A stretch of 64,000 nucleotides of DNA from Vespula vulgaris (GCF_905475345.1 NC_066592.1:8961501-9025500); one strand, 5' to 3'. Positions 14,587 through 26,931 are shown, counted from the first letter of the stretch. Notes: generated by a model from the sequence alone, not told the origin. Numbers and translations are program-made.

Positions 14587-17039
14587 CGTTAAGAATCGCC
14601 GACGTTCTACACTTCATGGCCTTGGTATAATAAATTATAATTGAATTTAATATTAACATTTAATACATAACTCAAGGATTTATTTTCATAGATTTAAAAA
14701 TTTTTTGTACGTCTCGCTATAGAAAATTCTATAATTTTATATATGTATATATGAGTTATATTGGAAACGCTACATTATACACTATTTTATACTTTGTCTC
14801 CAATACTACGATACTACGATATAGCAATTTATAATGTACTAAAGAAAATTGCATAGTTCTTTATTATTACTTTATACTATATTTTATCTATTCTTTTACA
14901 TTTATTATATTATATTTTATTTTATCTGTAATTTGTCTTTGACGTATTATCGCATAATATTAAAGAGAGAGGAAAATATAATTAGAGTTATCTGAATTAG
15001 GATATTTCTGTTATACATTTATATGTCGTATTATAATAATCGTATATATGGCCAACTGTTGCGTAGCTCTATCCTGTTTCGTAATCCCCGATGAAAATAT
15101 CCTTTGAGAAATCCACGATACTAGCTAATTTGCTGGTTTGACACTAGTTCAATCGTTCCTCTGCCGATTAGTTAATCAATTGGAACAGAGATACATGATT
15201 TAATTCATTGACGAAGAGAACAGAAAAATGAAAAATAGAAGAAAAATAGAAAGGTCCCTTAACGTTCTCAACGAATCGTATGGATCTTTGATTAAACATT
15301 TCAGTTGTTGTGGTTTCAATTATTAAACGGATATTTCGTAACGTTTGCACGATACGAAAAAGTTCGTGCAATATTGAAAAAGTTTCAAGGAGATTCTGAC
15401 ATTTTTTCTATGTAAAGTTAAAATAAAATTCTGAATGTTGGTCCAAATTTTTCCATAAATAATTAGAACATTTGGAAAGTATATCGAAAGATTTATCGAA
15501 CATTTTGAAAGACTTTGAAGTATTTTTAATAAAGATAAAACACTAAAGTTATCAAAATCTTTTAATAGAGTTTTTTTAAGCATGCTCTGTCAACGTTTAG
15601 ATCGTGTAATTGGAATAATTACCAATTATTCGAAAAGAGTAATTTAAAAGTGTTCGACCATTTAAATATGTCCTATTAATATTATCATCATTAATATTAT
15701 CCTTTAAATGACGCGCCTCATGTCGAAATACGATCTATATGAAGCTTATTATTTATTATTTATTCTTAGAAAAATTTATGAACCAGATCGATCGAAATAA
15801 TAATAACAAATGATATTCATCTGTACATGTAAATACGTACTTATTTATAATTTTTCTTCCTAAACGACTGTGTTAACAGTGTCTCACAAGATCGCGGCGA
15901 TGGGAGAAACTATTAAAAGTTTTCATAAAACTAAAATACGGAATTAACACGAAATAAGAATGTCTGAAGAGCACTGAAAGTATCTTTCCTTGACTACCGT
16001 GAGCGTGCTTGATTGATCCACATGGTAAAGAATAATGATGTTTTATTTTTAATGAAACCAATTTTCAAGGAAAGAAATGAAATTAAGTAAGAACTTAATA
16101 TTTCGTTTAATGTCCAGGACGTAACGAGATGACCGGAATGCTCACATTGTTTAAACACATATGTAATATAAGCAAGAACGAGCATGGATTCCTAGCAATG
16201 CCGTAAGTAATTTTCATTTCTTTCCTTTAACAATAACGAGTAATAATAATAGCGATGAAATTTAAAATTCTGCTATAAATTTTTCATCATATTATAATAT
16301 TACAATATTATAATTTCATTGCTGTGGAAGCAATGACTGTAAATATTGGTTTTCCGCAAATCCATCCCATATTCCCGTTATATCATGTTGCACAAAATCA
16401 GAAAACCGACTCATTTTGCAATTAATCAGAATAGTTACAAAAATAAATTTCATTCGATCAATCGTGATATAATATTATATGCTAAAATTTATCTTGAATA
16501 CCATTCTGCAAAATTATTATTAAACGATAACTTGCTTAATTACAATTATCAATAGAAAGAGATAGAATTATGTTCGCTATCCTGTCGTAAAATCATTACA
16601 TTTTATTTTTGTTTAATCAACCCAGAGATAAATTTATATAATATTTTCTCTTATACGTACGTACATCAATTCAATTTTCTTTATTCTTTTCAGACGGGAC
16701 CAGGATTAAGCAAAAGTAAATATTCAATTATATCTAAAATTACGTCCAAATCATTACGTTTGATCGTTTAACGACGCGAATGTATCTATATAAGTGAATT
16801 TACATTTGTATTTTCATCTTCTTTTTCTATTTATCTTTATACTCGTGAATGTGTGAATCAGATTAATTAACCCTATACACACACACACACACACATGTAG
16901 AGATACACATACAGAACATGTGTTGATATGTTTTAATTATTACGAATGTTTAAACGGAAAACCTCTCTATATGTAGGATGTATTTAGGGTTAATAGATGT
17001 ATATATATGTATAAGTATATAAGTGTGTATATGTGTGTA
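14587..17039. other. AT-rich DNA, no gene recognised
   Basis: There is no gene or long repeat. A short (AC)n run lies at about 16876-16895, and TG/TA-rich microsatellite sequence at about 16998-17075 leads into the duplicated segment that follows. Confidence 0.55.
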
Positions 17040-17154
17040 TAATCATAAAAATACATATATACATGTGTGTGTGTACGTATTAATATTGATGTATAACTAT
17101 AATTTGCCTTTGTATTCATCTGTATACATGTAGATATTTAGAAAAAGTTAAAAT

Positions 17155-17416
17155 TAACCCCTTGCTTTCGATGTCCTCTCGAACGTTCAGAGCTTCAATT
17201 GATTTATTTATATTTGATTTAGACGAATTTGCAAACATTGAAGAAATATTCTTTTGCAAAAAAATCAATATTTTGTTCCTTATAATATTCTCGGTAGTAC
17301 GATAAGTTTTGAAGGAATTCGATTACGTCAGTTTCATTGATATCTTGTGTTACTTGTAAGAATTTCTGTTTTTCTGATGGGGAGCTCTGTGGGGACGTCT
17401 GGGTGCGAAGGGATAA
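17155..17416. mobile_element. TTAA-flanked MITE, copy 1 (piggyBac-like ends)
   Basis: The left end reads TTAACCCCTTGCTTTCGATG. The right end read in reverse gives TTAT-CCCTTCGCACCC, with the target TTAA mutated. A central AATATTTTGTTCCTTATAAT stretch is shared in reverse with the MITE at 22412-22667. There is no coding capacity in about 260 bp. TTAA targets with CCC-starting terminal repeats are typical of piggyBac-type elements. The assignment is by ends only. Confidence 0.6.
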
Positions 17417-17690
17417 AGAAAGATTAAAAAATAAATTAAAATAAAAAGAAAAGGAAGAAAAATTATAATTGAAAAAGAAAAAAAAAAGAAATTAATACCA
17501 AAAAGGAGAAAACGCAAAAAATTAAAAAAGAAATTAGAATCGAAAAAAAGATTAAAATTCAAAAAAAGGAAAAAAGGTGGAAAAAGAATTAGAATAATCA
17601 AAAAAGGAAAATCAGAAAAAAGGATTAAAATGGAGAAAAGAATTCAAGGAAAAAAAAATGAAGAAGACAAAAAAGAAAAATATTACAAAC
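17413..17690. repeat. A/purine-rich low-complexity tract
   Basis: About 280 bp of almost uninterrupted A, G and occasional T with recurring GATTAAAA and AAAAGGAAA. The minus-strand frame at 17350-17601 (Phe/Leu-rich) is an artefact of it. The inverted copy 2 carries the same tract as a pyrimidine run at 22145-22411. Confidence 0.8.
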
Positions 17691-18237
17691 AAATGCGTAT
17701 TGGGAAATTGTACGGATATATTTCATATTTATATCGAGTGATATCTGTATCTAATTTCTGTGAGTCGTTGTAATAACGATGTCGCAAATGTAAACCCAAC
17801 TTTTAACCGAATATATGTTATTTCTTTAATTATTCACAATATTTGAATATTTTTAATCGGCTGTACGATTTGATTTTAATTTCATTAGCTTGATTAAAAA
17901 ACTTGATTGAGAATGCGAATTAACGGAATATTTCAGGTTAATTCTCTAAGCAGTACGAGGCACAAAAATATAGAATCGAGTAAATTTGTTAGAAATTCGA
18001 CTAAAAATTCGAGTAAAATTTATTAAATCATATATCGAAATATACTTATTACTATTATATTGTTTAATCAGATATAGTTGATTAGGTATAAGATAATTTT
18101 TATATGATATAACAATCAAATTAGTAATGTTAATCATTCGTTAAACGTGATACATTTAATTACATCATTGTAATAAATAGAGTTAATTTTCATAAAAGAG
18201 TGATATTAATTATCGACATTACTGATTAAGATATTAA

Positions 18238-18925
18238 GTCAGGGAAAAAAGTTTCTTTTTATTTTCCTATTTTGCATTTTAATGCAAAAGCGGTTACGAT
18301 TTACGATTGTTTAGAGTATAGATCATAATTAATAGTTTGAACGGACGGCAACGGTTGAATCTCCCCTTCCATAGGTCATGATCAATTTCACCCAGAATTG
18401 TGCTTCATGGATCCTTTCAAGAATGCTTCAGTTCCGTTCCGTTCCGTTTTAGTAACGATTCGCAAATAAAAATATGATCCATTAAATGTTTCATTAATTA
18501 ATCATGCGGCACACAAACATTGGATTTTTATTCTTCTTCAATGATTTATGTCTGTTTTGTGTACAGTTGGTTCCTTGACAGCATCATTTGCATCACTTAC
18601 ATGATACCATCTATATTGGAAACGTTTGATACAGCTTTGTGCAACGTCCATTGATAACGGATTGGTCAATAAATGTCAGAAATTTCTTTAAGAGCCGGAG
18701 TGGCATCATTATCTCTCTTGTAATAAAATATTCAAATGTATCTTCTTCGTTCTTCGATTCGACCTTGCTCGAAATACTTGATGGAAGCTCGCCTTTCGAT
18801 AATCGCGCGGCACTATTGCCAAATTAATTGTTTAACATTAACAAAATTATATCGGATGTCATTATTCATTAGCCGGTAGAATGCTAGGAAACATTTGAAT
18901 AAGGAATGTGACGCAAAAGGGTAGA
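18238..18925 (-). mobile_element. Decayed, internally deleted mariner, copy 1
   Basis: The left end, GGGAAAAAAGTTTCTTTTTA near 18243, corresponds to the terminal repeat seen more clearly in the other two copies (GGAAAAGGTTTCTTCGTATT). Read on the minus strand, the interior aligns with the transposase relic of 20940-21655, for example around ATCAAACGTTTCCAATATAG (reverse of 18613-18632). The frame is broken by stops and frameshifts. The right end is too degraded to place exactly. Confidence 0.6.
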
Positions 18926-19084
18926 AGAACTAGGTTTCAACAATTATTGTCAGTTATAATCTTACATAACTGGGATGGTTGCTTTTGTACTGATTTCTAC
19001 TGTTAATTTTATTATTGTTTTTTCTCGCGACTATTATTTATGTATATAATTTAAGATTAGAAACTAGTGCGATTTAATGTTAAT

Positions 19085-19859
19085 ATTGTCATCTGCCGAC
19101 AAGTTGAAAGATATGGAAGATAAGTGTAACTCCGGGGAATCGCACGGTGCAAAAACCAAAGAACCGGACTTTCTTTTAACAAGCAACACTTACAAATCTA
19201 TTAAAGAAGGTTAGTTAATTTTTATATTATTACACATTACTTCACATATTTATAACCTTTATTAATTTCTTCTTATTATAAAAGGAAAAGTTGCCACTGA
19301 GAATTTGGGATAATTCTGAAGAATAAGAAAGTCTTCCTGATATCTGTTATTATATTTTGTTACAGACAGTTATTAAACAAGGAAGAAAAAGAAGCTATAG
19401 GCGAAGCGTATATACGCACCGAAAGAATAAAAAAATGATGATGCTGTGACAGATGAATATCTAGAAAGTAGAGCGTCTTTTGTAGGATCAAGTCTTTCTG
19501 TAACAATTAGAGTATCTAAGCCTCCAAAAATTATCGGTATTTTTCCTTCGAATTTATTTCCATTTTAAACTATTCATTAACTTTTGTAAATCAAATATAC
19601 CTACGTTACATATTAGATGTTGCCGACGGTTTGACAAACTTGGTTCTTCAAAAACGGCTAGTCTACCCTATGCAGGATTTACATGTCAATCTATAATCCT
19701 TCTGGAAACACCGTCCGTAAGTCTATTGAAAATGTTTAAGATCAACCGCTTGTACGGCAATGGCGTAATATATATTCGCAATTGAATTATTTCAGGATTT
19801 ACGAAGAGATACGACAAGACTTGCCACAGCCAAAGGTGCATCAATCGCTTGTGTAGATG
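19085..19859 (+). pseudogene. Exon-like gene relic, tandem copy A
   Basis: Short coding-like blocks are separated by intron-like AT-rich DNA with splice-like edges. The first block reads ...KEPDFLLTSNTYKSIKEG and is followed by GTTAGT at 19210. A pyrimidine-rich stretch ending TACAG at 19365 precedes a block that is Lys/Glu/Arg-rich but broken by stops. A block over 19627-19716 ends in a good donor, GTAAGT (19717-19722). TTATTTCAG at 19795 precedes DLRRDTTRLATAKGASIAC. Stops interrupt several blocks, so this is a pseudogene or a mis-framed real gene. I do not recognise the protein. The whole unit recurs about 640-720 bp downstream. Confidence 0.4.
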
Positions 19860-20603
19860 CTTCTCACAAGAGAAAGACTGGTCATTTTGGTCAATCAAGG
19901 ACCAATGGGCCAGATTTTCTTTCACCAAACACTTTCCTATGTATTAAAGAAAGATAGTTTTTATTTCACATCGTATGCTTTATATATCTATAACCTTTAT
20001 CAATTTCTTTTTATTATAGAAGTAAAAGTTACTTCTGTGAGAGAATTACAAAGCTTCCTAATTTCTGTTATTATATTTTATTACAGACAGTTCTTGATCG
20101 AAAAGAAAAAGAGTTTATACGCGAAGCGCGTGGCGTACCGGAAGTGTAAAGAAATTGTGAGGCTGCGACAGATGAATGTCAAGAAAGTTGATCGTCTTTT
20201 GTAGGACCAAGTCTTTCTGTAACAATTGGAGCACTTAAGCTTGCAAAAATTATCGATATGTTTCTTTCGAATTTATTTGTATTTTAAACTATGCATTAAA
20301 TTTTGGAAATCTAATATACCTATGTTACTTGTTTGGTGTTGCCGGAGGTTTGACAAACTTGCTTTTTCAAAAGTGACGAACACAATCAACCACTTGTATG
20401 GCAATGGTGTAATGTATATTCGCAATTGAATTATTTCAGGATTTACAAAAAGAAACGGCAAGACTTGCCAAAGATGCATCAACTCCTGTAGTGATATCGA
20501 TGCTTCTCAGAAAGGTACGAATGATAATATTGATATAATATTGAATAAAGAACCAGGGGAACAATTATTAGAAATGTTCCAACTATTAGAGAAAGATATA
20601 TAA
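19860..20603 (+). pseudogene. Exon-like gene relic, tandem copy B
   Basis: This repeats copy A block by block. NGPDFLSPNTFLCIKE matches the start of A, with the donor changed to GATAGT. TTACAG at 20086 precedes the Lys/Glu-rich block, TTATTTCAG at 20439 precedes DLQKETARLAKDAS, and a possible donor GTACGA lies at 20515. Unlike A it ends with a clean short frame, TNDNIDIILNKEPGEQLL and EMFQLLEKDI, closed by TAA at 20601-20603. That frame looks like a real C-terminus. About 60 bp containing the GTAAGT donor of A are missing here. The protein family is unknown to me. Copy A and B share intron-like as well as exon-like sequence, so the duplication was at the DNA level. Confidence 0.4.
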
Positions 20604-20939
20604 AAGCTATAAAAGCAACTCTACTTTCTAGATATTAATTATTTCAGATTCTCCTTTTTTTTTTTATTCCTCTGGCACATCACGCGTTTCGCATATAGCT
20701 TCTTTTCTTCTACGCATAATAACTCCGCTAGTGAGCATATATAATGACAAAATGAAATAGATGATAACCTTGAATTGTATGCACGAGGAATAGTCCCGCG
20801 TAGACACAGTAATAACCGTAAGAGTAGAGTAGTCGGTGGAAAAGCAACGATGTCAGATACGCATAATTGTAATTTAAAAAAATGGGTGAAACCTAATTGT
20901 CATTCCATTTTATATGTCCCTACCTTATTTAGGTCGAGT

Positions 20940-21655
20940 TAATTCGGGAAAAATGTTTCTTCGTATTCCTATATTGGCTGATGACATTATTCCGGGTTCA
21001 TAACTTTAGTAATGTCCAACAATCAATTTTTATCAAGCGCTTTATCAAGCGGTTATCAAGCGCCGCGCGTTTGAAAGTTGAGTTTTTGTGGAATATTTTT
21101 CGAGAGGTTTTTTCGAATTCGTGTATTTGTTTAAAAGTTATCACGCCTTATAAGTGAGATAGAACAAAGAAGATGTATTTTGAAATTTTATTACGAGGAA
21201 AAGAATAATGCCAATCCAACTCTTGAAAAAATTTAGAATCGATGCGTTATAAATGGACATCGCACATGGTTACATCAAACGTTTCCAATACGGAAGATAT
21301 GATGTAGTGGTGCAAGACATAGACTAGGAACCAACCATCGGTCACAAAACAGTTCTACATCATTTGAAGAATGCTGGATATATAAAGATATCCAATGTTC
21401 ATGTTCCATATGATCAAATAGTGAAGCGTTTAATGGATTTCTGTCTGCGAATCGTTATTAGGACCTAACGAAACCGATGCACTCTTGAAACGGGCCATTA
21501 TGTACGATAATCTATGAAAAGGATCATGATCCATGGAAGGAGAATCAACCGTTGTCGCGCCGTTCAAACTATTGATCATAATCTCTTCTCCAAACAATCG
21601 CAAAATGATTTGCTTTTGCATTGAAATACGAAGAAACCTTTTCCTCTAACTTAAT
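20940..21655 (+). mobile_element. Decayed, internally deleted mariner, copy 2
   Basis: Both ends are visible: CGGGAAAAATGTTTCTTCGT near 20948 and, in reverse, GGAAAAGGTTTCTTCGTATT ending near 21640. The interior is a broken mariner transposase N-terminal half. HHLKNAGYIKISNVHVPYDQ is read at 21358-21417, and after a frameshift LLGPNETDALLKRAIMYDN at 21455-21511, ending in a stop. Family members normally carry a TGDEKW-type block, with the first catalytic Asp, just before the YDN position. It is absent here, and the catalytic C-terminal half is also missing. The element is about 700 bp against about 1.3 kb for an intact mariner, so it is non-functional. Confidence 0.75.
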
Positions 21656-21903
21656 ATCTTGATTAGTAATGTCATTGGTTGATATCATTCCTTTATGGAA
21701 ATTAATTCGAATTATTTCAGTAATATAGTCAAAGGTATTTATCTTGCTTAACAATGTGAATGAATGACATTACTGATAGGATCATTATATTACATATAGA
21801 TTATCATACACGTAATTAATTATATCTAATTAAATGTTATAATAATAATAAATATATTTCAATAAACGATTTATCGATATTCTGTGTAGCAAAACTGATT
21901 AGA

Positions 21904-21931
21904 GAATTAACCTGAGGTATCAGGTTAATTC
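21904..21931. repeat. 28-bp palindrome (12-bp arms)
   Basis: Arms GAATTAACCTGA and TCAGGTTAATTC flank a 4-base centre. It is perfect, and recurs in reverse at 24331-24358. In copy 1 (near 17917) only the GAATTAAC and TTCAGGTTAATTC parts survive. Confidence 0.85.
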
Positions 21932-22144
21932 GAGCTTTTAATCAAGATTTTTGAGTCAATGAAATTAAGATCAAATTCTGTGGCAGATTGAAAATATTCA
22001 AATGTCGTAGATAATTGAAGGAATAGCAAATATCGACTAACATTTCAGTTTGCAGTTATAACACCGACATCGCGTAGATTTACGCCCGTTACAGACAGAT
22101 ATCACTCACTCGGAATAAATATGAAATGGATCGTTACAATTTCC

Positions 22145-22411
22145 CAATGCATGTTTATTTGTTTTTTCCTTCTTTGTCTTTTTTCTCCCTTTAATCTCTT
22201 TCTTTTAATTCCTTTTCTGTTTTCCTTTGTTCTGATTTTAATTTTTTTTTAATTTTCTTTTCCTCTTTTAGATTTTAATCTTTCTTTTGATTCTAATTTA
22301 TTTTGTAATCTTTTTCGTTTTTTTCTTTTTGGTAGTAATTTCTTTTTCTTCTTTTTCAATTCTAACTTTTCTTTCTTTTCTTTTTATTTTAATTTATTTT
22401 TTAATTTTTCT
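22145..22411. repeat. T/pyrimidine-rich tract (inverted partner of 17413-17690)
   Basis: About 265 bp dominated by T and C with recurring TTTTAATC, TTTTCTTT and TTTTAATTT. It directly abuts the TTAA at the end of the MITE, as in copy 1. Confidence 0.8.
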
Positions 22412-22667
22412 TTAACCCTTCGCACTCGGATGTTCCCCCAGAACGATCAGAAAACGAGGAATTTTTATAAATAACGATATCAATGTAAATGATATAAACA
22501 AATTCCTTCAAAACTTATCGTATTATCGAGAATATTATAAGGAACAAAATACTGATTTTTTTGCACAAGTATATGTTCTACAACGTTTGCAAATTCGTCT
22601 AAATTAAATATGAGTAAATCATTCGAAACTCCGAACGTCCGAGTGAGCGCCGAATGCAAAGGGTTAA
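22412..22667. mobile_element. TTAA-flanked MITE, copy 2 (piggyBac-like ends)
   Basis: Starts TTAACCCTTCGCACTCGGAT and ends, in reverse, TTAACCCTTTGCATTCGGCG followed by CTCACTCGGACGTTC. The two ends share a CCCTTNGCANTCGG repeat and an inner CTCGGANGTTC. Intact TTAA lies on both sides. It is 256 bp with no coding capacity. This is the better preserved of the two copies. Confidence 0.7.
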
Positions 22668-22810
22668 TTTAAACTTTTTTCTAAATATTTACATCTGTAT
22701 TACAGACGTTATGGGTACAGGTCCGTTATAGTTATTCATTAATATTAATACATACAAACATATACAACTACATGTACATATGTATGACCATCCAATGTAG
22801 CCAAACTTTA

Positions 22811-24069
22811 TAATGTCGAAACTAAAGGTGCTAATTTTGTTTCTGACGTATCCACTTATATGTGAGTACTTACACGTAATTTAAAAAATGTTTTAAACCA
22901 AACTCCTTCAGCATGTGAGTAAGGGTCGAAGTGAAACAAAAATAAAATGAAAGAAGAAAACGAATACGAGAAAGTATACGGAAATAGTATGAGAATAAGT
23001 GAGATGGATCGTTAACTTCACTTATTTCATTACGTTTTCGTTCTTCCAGTTCATAGAAGAAAAAGGAAGAGCGAAAGAGATACAGCAGAGTATAGAGACA
23101 ATCAAAATTAATAGTATTCAATAAATGTTTTCATTAGTATTTGTAGTTAAATATCAGTACGTGGTATAAATGGTTAATATATAATAGATAGTAAAATGTC
23201 GTGTCAGTGTTGCGTCAGGATTTATTGTAAATTCTCATCTACCTTTTTAGAATAATAATAAATTATTACGCCCACAATTGTTTCAATTAAAATTCTTATA
23301 GTTTTTGTATCAATCGGTTTAATACCTACCACTTATACCACGTATTGATAATTCATTATTAATGATGACCATTAATTTATTTAAATTACCGATTAAAAAT
23401 GTTGAAAAATATTCATCTAATAATTAGAAACTTTAATTAAAATAGAAATAGAACTTTGCTTTTGTCGTGTGATATCGTGTGATACGCACGATCAGGTTTA
23501 TTTTCTTTTTTGTGAAAGGAATGAACGTCTTTTGATTTTTTAATTACCTACCTCCTGCTCTAGAAGTATCACATATTTCGTTTGAATCGTAATCGATACA
23601 ATATCATGAATTCTTTTGATATCAATATTTAACGTGAAACCGTAAAGTACTGATACAAGCGACGATTAATTCCATAAATGCTTGTAGGTGTCGTTATCTG
23701 ATTGTTTGCGTCTTTGAACTTATGCGTAAAGAAAGCAGTGCTTTTGTATAAAAACAATTTTGCAAATATGGAGAGAAAAGGAATAGAAAGCTTCTTGCGG
23801 AAAGGACGATATTTTAAAATCTTGTTTAATCCCTTCGATCATTTCGAGACTATACGAATTTGTAGATATTAGAGTTTAGTCGTTCAGTAAATCCTCCGAC
23901 CAACTTAAAACGTCATACGTCGAGTTTGTGATGTATCAGACGATTCGTAGGACACGTAGGATACGAGGTAATTCGCGCTTTATCAATGGTTAAGCTAACT
24001 CGAAATGATTTTCCGCGTAACAAAAGAAAAAATCTTTTGCGTTTGATTTCTGAAGAAAGGAAGATAAGG
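22811..24069. other. AT-rich DNA, no gene recognised
   Basis: Unique-looking sequence between duplicated copies 2 and 3. No gene or repeat was found. The 70-codon frame at 23986-24198 is basic, and its last part falls in duplicated copy 3, so it is probably not a gene. Confidence 0.5.
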
Positions 24070-24330
24070 CTACGCCACGCGGAGATGACATATCGTTTGA
24101 AAAAAACAAACGAACGAATACGTATCAGGAAATTCTACCGACCTGGTTTGTATTCATTCTCAGTGATATCTGCGTGTGATGTCCGTAAATCTATGTGATG
24201 GTGTTACAAGTGTAAACTGAAATTATAGTTGACATTTCCCATTCCTTCAATTCATAACATTTGAATATTTTTAGTGTGTCACAGGATTTCAAATTAATTT
24301 CGTTAACTTAAAAATCTTGATTAAAAGTAC

Positions 24331-24358
24331 GAATTAACCTGATACCTCAGGTTAATTC
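24331..24358. repeat. 28-bp palindrome, second instance
   Basis: The same 12-bp arms as at 21904-21931, with the 4-base centre reversed (TACC against GGTA), as expected for copies in opposite orientation. Confidence 0.85.
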
Positions 24359-24650
24359 TCCATTCAGTATTAAGACACATAAATATACATTCCAGGCAAA
24401 TTTATTAAAAGTTCGACTAAAATTTTGTGTAAAATTTATTATATCGAATATTGAAATATATTTATTATTGTATTCTTTAATTGCTAATAGTTAATTGCGT
24501 ATAACTCAATTTTTAGATAATATAATAATCATATCAGTAATGTCATTCACTCGTTAAACGATATACTTTACTGGCTACATTATCGCAATAATTCGAGTCA
24601 ATTTCCGTAAAAGATTGATATTAATCAATGACATTACTAATCGAGATGTT

Positions 24651-25355
24651 AAGTTAGGGGAAAAGGTTTCTTCGTATTTCAATGCAAAAGCGAATCATTG
24701 TCCGATTGTATAGAGTAGAGATTATGATCAATAGTTGGAACGGGTGGCAACGATCGATTCTGGTTCCATCGATCATGATACTTTCCGTACATTATTGAAC
24801 ATAATTGGCGGTTTCAAGGATGCTTTGGTTTCGTCAGGTGTTGGTAATGATTCGCTGACAGAGATACGATCCATTAAATGCTTCACGATTTAATCACGCG
24901 AAACACAAACATTGGATCGTTTTTATATCCAACCTTCTTCAAACGATATAAAACTGTTTTGTGATCGATGGTTAGTTCCTTGTCGACATCAGTCGCACCA
25001 CTTACATCATACCTTCCATATAGAAAACGTTTGATGTAGCTATGTACGACGTCCATTGTTAACGCATCGGTCGATAAATATTACAAATATTTTTAATAGC
25101 TGGAGCGGCATTATTATCCTCCTTGTAATAAAATTTCAAAATATGTCTACTTTATTCTACCTTATTTATAAGGCATAATAACTTTTAAACATATAAACAC
25201 ATACAAATCATGACCTTTCTAAAGATATGAAAACTCTATGAAAACTCTATGAAAATTCAACTTTCGAACGCGCGGTACGATCGACAAATGGATTGTTTGA
25301 CATTGCTAAAGTTATGGGGCCGATAGAAAACGAAGAAACATTTTTACCTCGATCT
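24651..25355 (-). mobile_element. Decayed, internally deleted mariner, copy 3
   Basis: The left end, GGGGAAAAGGTTTCTTCGTA, lies near 24656. The right end in reverse reads GGTAAAAATGTTTCTTCGTT (from about 25353). The minus-strand interior matches the transposase relic of copy 2, with stops and indels. It lies at the same relative position and has the same overall size (~700 bp) as copy 2, so insertion and deletion came before the segment was duplicated. Confidence 0.65.
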
Positions 25356-25655
25356 AAATATGAAAGTGATACGTAAAATGGAATGACAACTACGTTTCAC
25401 CGATTTTTGTAAATTACAATTTTACGTATCTGAAATTGTTGCCTTTCTACTGACCTCTACCATTAACTTTATTACTGCGTTTTCGTGTAACTCTTATTTG
25501 TCTATACAATTTAAAGTTAAAAATTAGTAATGTTTAATATTAATATTGTCACCAGCCGACGAGTTCGAAGATTTAGAACATAAGTTCAACTACAATCGGA
25601 TGGTGGAAGAACCAGAGAACCGGACTTTCCTTCATCAAACACTTCCAAATCTTAC

Positions 25656-26232
25656 ATTGTAATGTATATCTAGCTTGTGATATAGTATAATATAGTATTG
25701 TATATACATATATGTATATATATATGTCTATAATACATTTATTATTTAATCAAAAAAAGAATACAACAGTATCGAAGAAAGAAGATAAAAAATGATGAAT
25801 TAAACCAAATAATAAATTCGACTTTAAAATCTGTTCATTAAACTTGTTAACAAATATTTATAACGACATTGATCCATAAATCACGAAGATACGAAAATAT
25901 AGTTGTTTAGTGATTATAAATGCACATATGTTGCCAATATCTTGATCCTTTAACAAGATTATGAAAAATATTTGAACGTACAGTTGAACACTATCGAGTT
26001 AGATAACGATCGATTAGTTGGATTATCGATGATCACAAAATTTATCAAAAATTATATCACAAACGACGTTAGAATAAAAATTGGATGACAATCGAGAGGA
26101 ATATTTTCGAACGTTAAATTCGGCATTCATTGGATCCTACATGGGTGTTCGTTTTCAACGAATATGGAATCGAACGGTACTCATGACAGGGCATTTAATT
26201 AAAAGGCCGATAGCCAGGATCTCCTCTCATAC

Positions 26233-26238
<6 letters not shown>
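25656..26238. other. AT-rich DNA, no gene recognised
   Basis: Begins with a TA-rich microsatellite (about 25680-25735) and has no recognisable gene. The 96-codon plus-strand frame from 26081 runs into the TA repeat (Tyr-Ile repeats) and is not credible. Confidence 0.55.

Positions 26239-26294
<56 letters not shown>
26239..26294. repeat. (TA)n microsatellite
   Basis: About 28 uninterrupted TA dinucleotides after a short ACATATACAT lead-in. Confidence 0.95.
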
Positions 26295-26297
<3 letters not shown>

Positions 26298-26357
26298 CAT
26301 ATGCATTTAATGTTTGCGTTTGGAATTTGATGTTTTCTGTGTTTCTCTTTTTACTCA

Positions 26358-26543
26358 TTACATTCTATTGATGTATTCACCGGCAATCACGTGAAAAGTT
26401 TTATCGAGAGCTGTCAACAGTATAGCGACAACATGCTGTTCTCTAGATACTCGAGTATGTTCGTAGCATGGTATATCCGGTTCATAAAAAACAGCGATGC
26501 GTTTTGCTTCCCCTTGTCGTGTAAACTGAACTTCCCATTGCAA
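26358..26543 (-). other. Open, coding-like island on the minus strand (unassigned)
   Basis: This 62-codon minus-strand frame ends in TAA. It has higher GC than its surroundings and a balanced composition: WEVQFTRQGEAKRIAVFYEP, later AILLTALDKTFHVIAGEYIN. Directly upstream on the minus strand is a long CT tract followed by TTTATTTGCAATG, which resembles a splice-acceptor region. The plus strand is also open across the island, so orientation is uncertain. No family is recognised. Confidence 0.25.
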
Positions 26544-26569
26544 ATAAAGAAAGAGAAAAAGAGAGAGAA

Positions 26570-26606
<37 letters not shown>

Positions 26607-26611
26607 GAAAA
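26544..26611. repeat. GA-rich purine tract
   Basis: GAGAGA runs interrupted by AAA. Serine-leucine-rich minus-strand and Arg/Glu/Lys-rich plus-strand translations across it are repeat artefacts. Confidence 0.9.
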
Positions 26612-26784
26612 GAAGATAGGAAATATGTATTTTCAAGCAAAATGAATCTAATATTTTCTCTTTTTCTTTCTTGTTTTTTCTTTTCTTTTTTTAAAAATAT
26701 TTTATTTATCTTTTTCTTTTTCTCAAAAGAATAAAACAATCATGAACGAATAACTCTCATGTTATTAATAATTAATTGCTGATT

Positions 26785-26931
26785 TTAAGCGACGACTACT
26801 GAGTTCTCTTTTGAATCATCGCCAAAGATGACGGAACAACGAGTAACGATGCATTTAATCGAAGATTTATGGTTGTCGACGTCGAGAAATGATTCTACGA
26901 AATCGTCGGGCACGATTCTCCATTTCTGATC
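26785..26931 (-). other. Open, coding-like island on the minus strand (unassigned)
   Basis: The minus-strand frame reads DQKWRIVPDDFVESFLDVDN and later CSVIFGDDSKENSVVVA, closed by TAA. TATAG lies just upstream of the coding-like start, a possible acceptor. The island is GC-elevated and sits between two TA microsatellites. It is only 48 codons long and no family is recognised. Confidence 0.25.

Larger units (their letters stand above)
17040..19480 (+). repeat. Duplicated segment, copy 1 (reference orientation)
   Basis: This segment matches 20610-22810 in reverse complement and, for its central and right parts, 24070-25655 in direct orientation. Order within it: TG/TA-rich edge, TTAA-flanked MITE, A/purine-rich tract, a conserved stretch around GAGTGATATCTGT (17740) and TTCAGGTTAATTCTC (17934), a mariner relic, and an exon-like end near 19085-19480. 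Identity is interrupted by many small indels, so the copies are old. Confidence 0.8.
20610..22810 (-). repeat. Duplicated segment, copy 2 (inverted)
   Basis: In reverse complement this follows copy 1 from its left edge (22810 side) to its exon-like end (20610-20710, which matches 19375-19470 around AGAAGCTATA and AATATCTAGAAAGTAGAG). The part equivalent to 19040-19370 is shortened by roughly 200 bp. Together with copy 1 it forms an imperfect palindrome with arms of more than 2 kb around a spacer of about 1.1 kb. Confidence 0.8.
24070..25655 (+). repeat. Duplicated segment, copy 3 (direct, left part missing)
   Basis: Matches copy 1 from about 17640 to 19205. Shared landmarks are CAGTGATATCTGCGTGTGAT (24159), the palindrome at 24331, AACACAAACATTGGAT (24901), CTTGTAATAAAATTTCAAAA (25122) and AACCGGACTTTCCTTCATCA (25619). 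The MITE and purine tract of copy 1 are absent. The right end stops where the exon-like relic begins in copy 1. Confidence 0.8.
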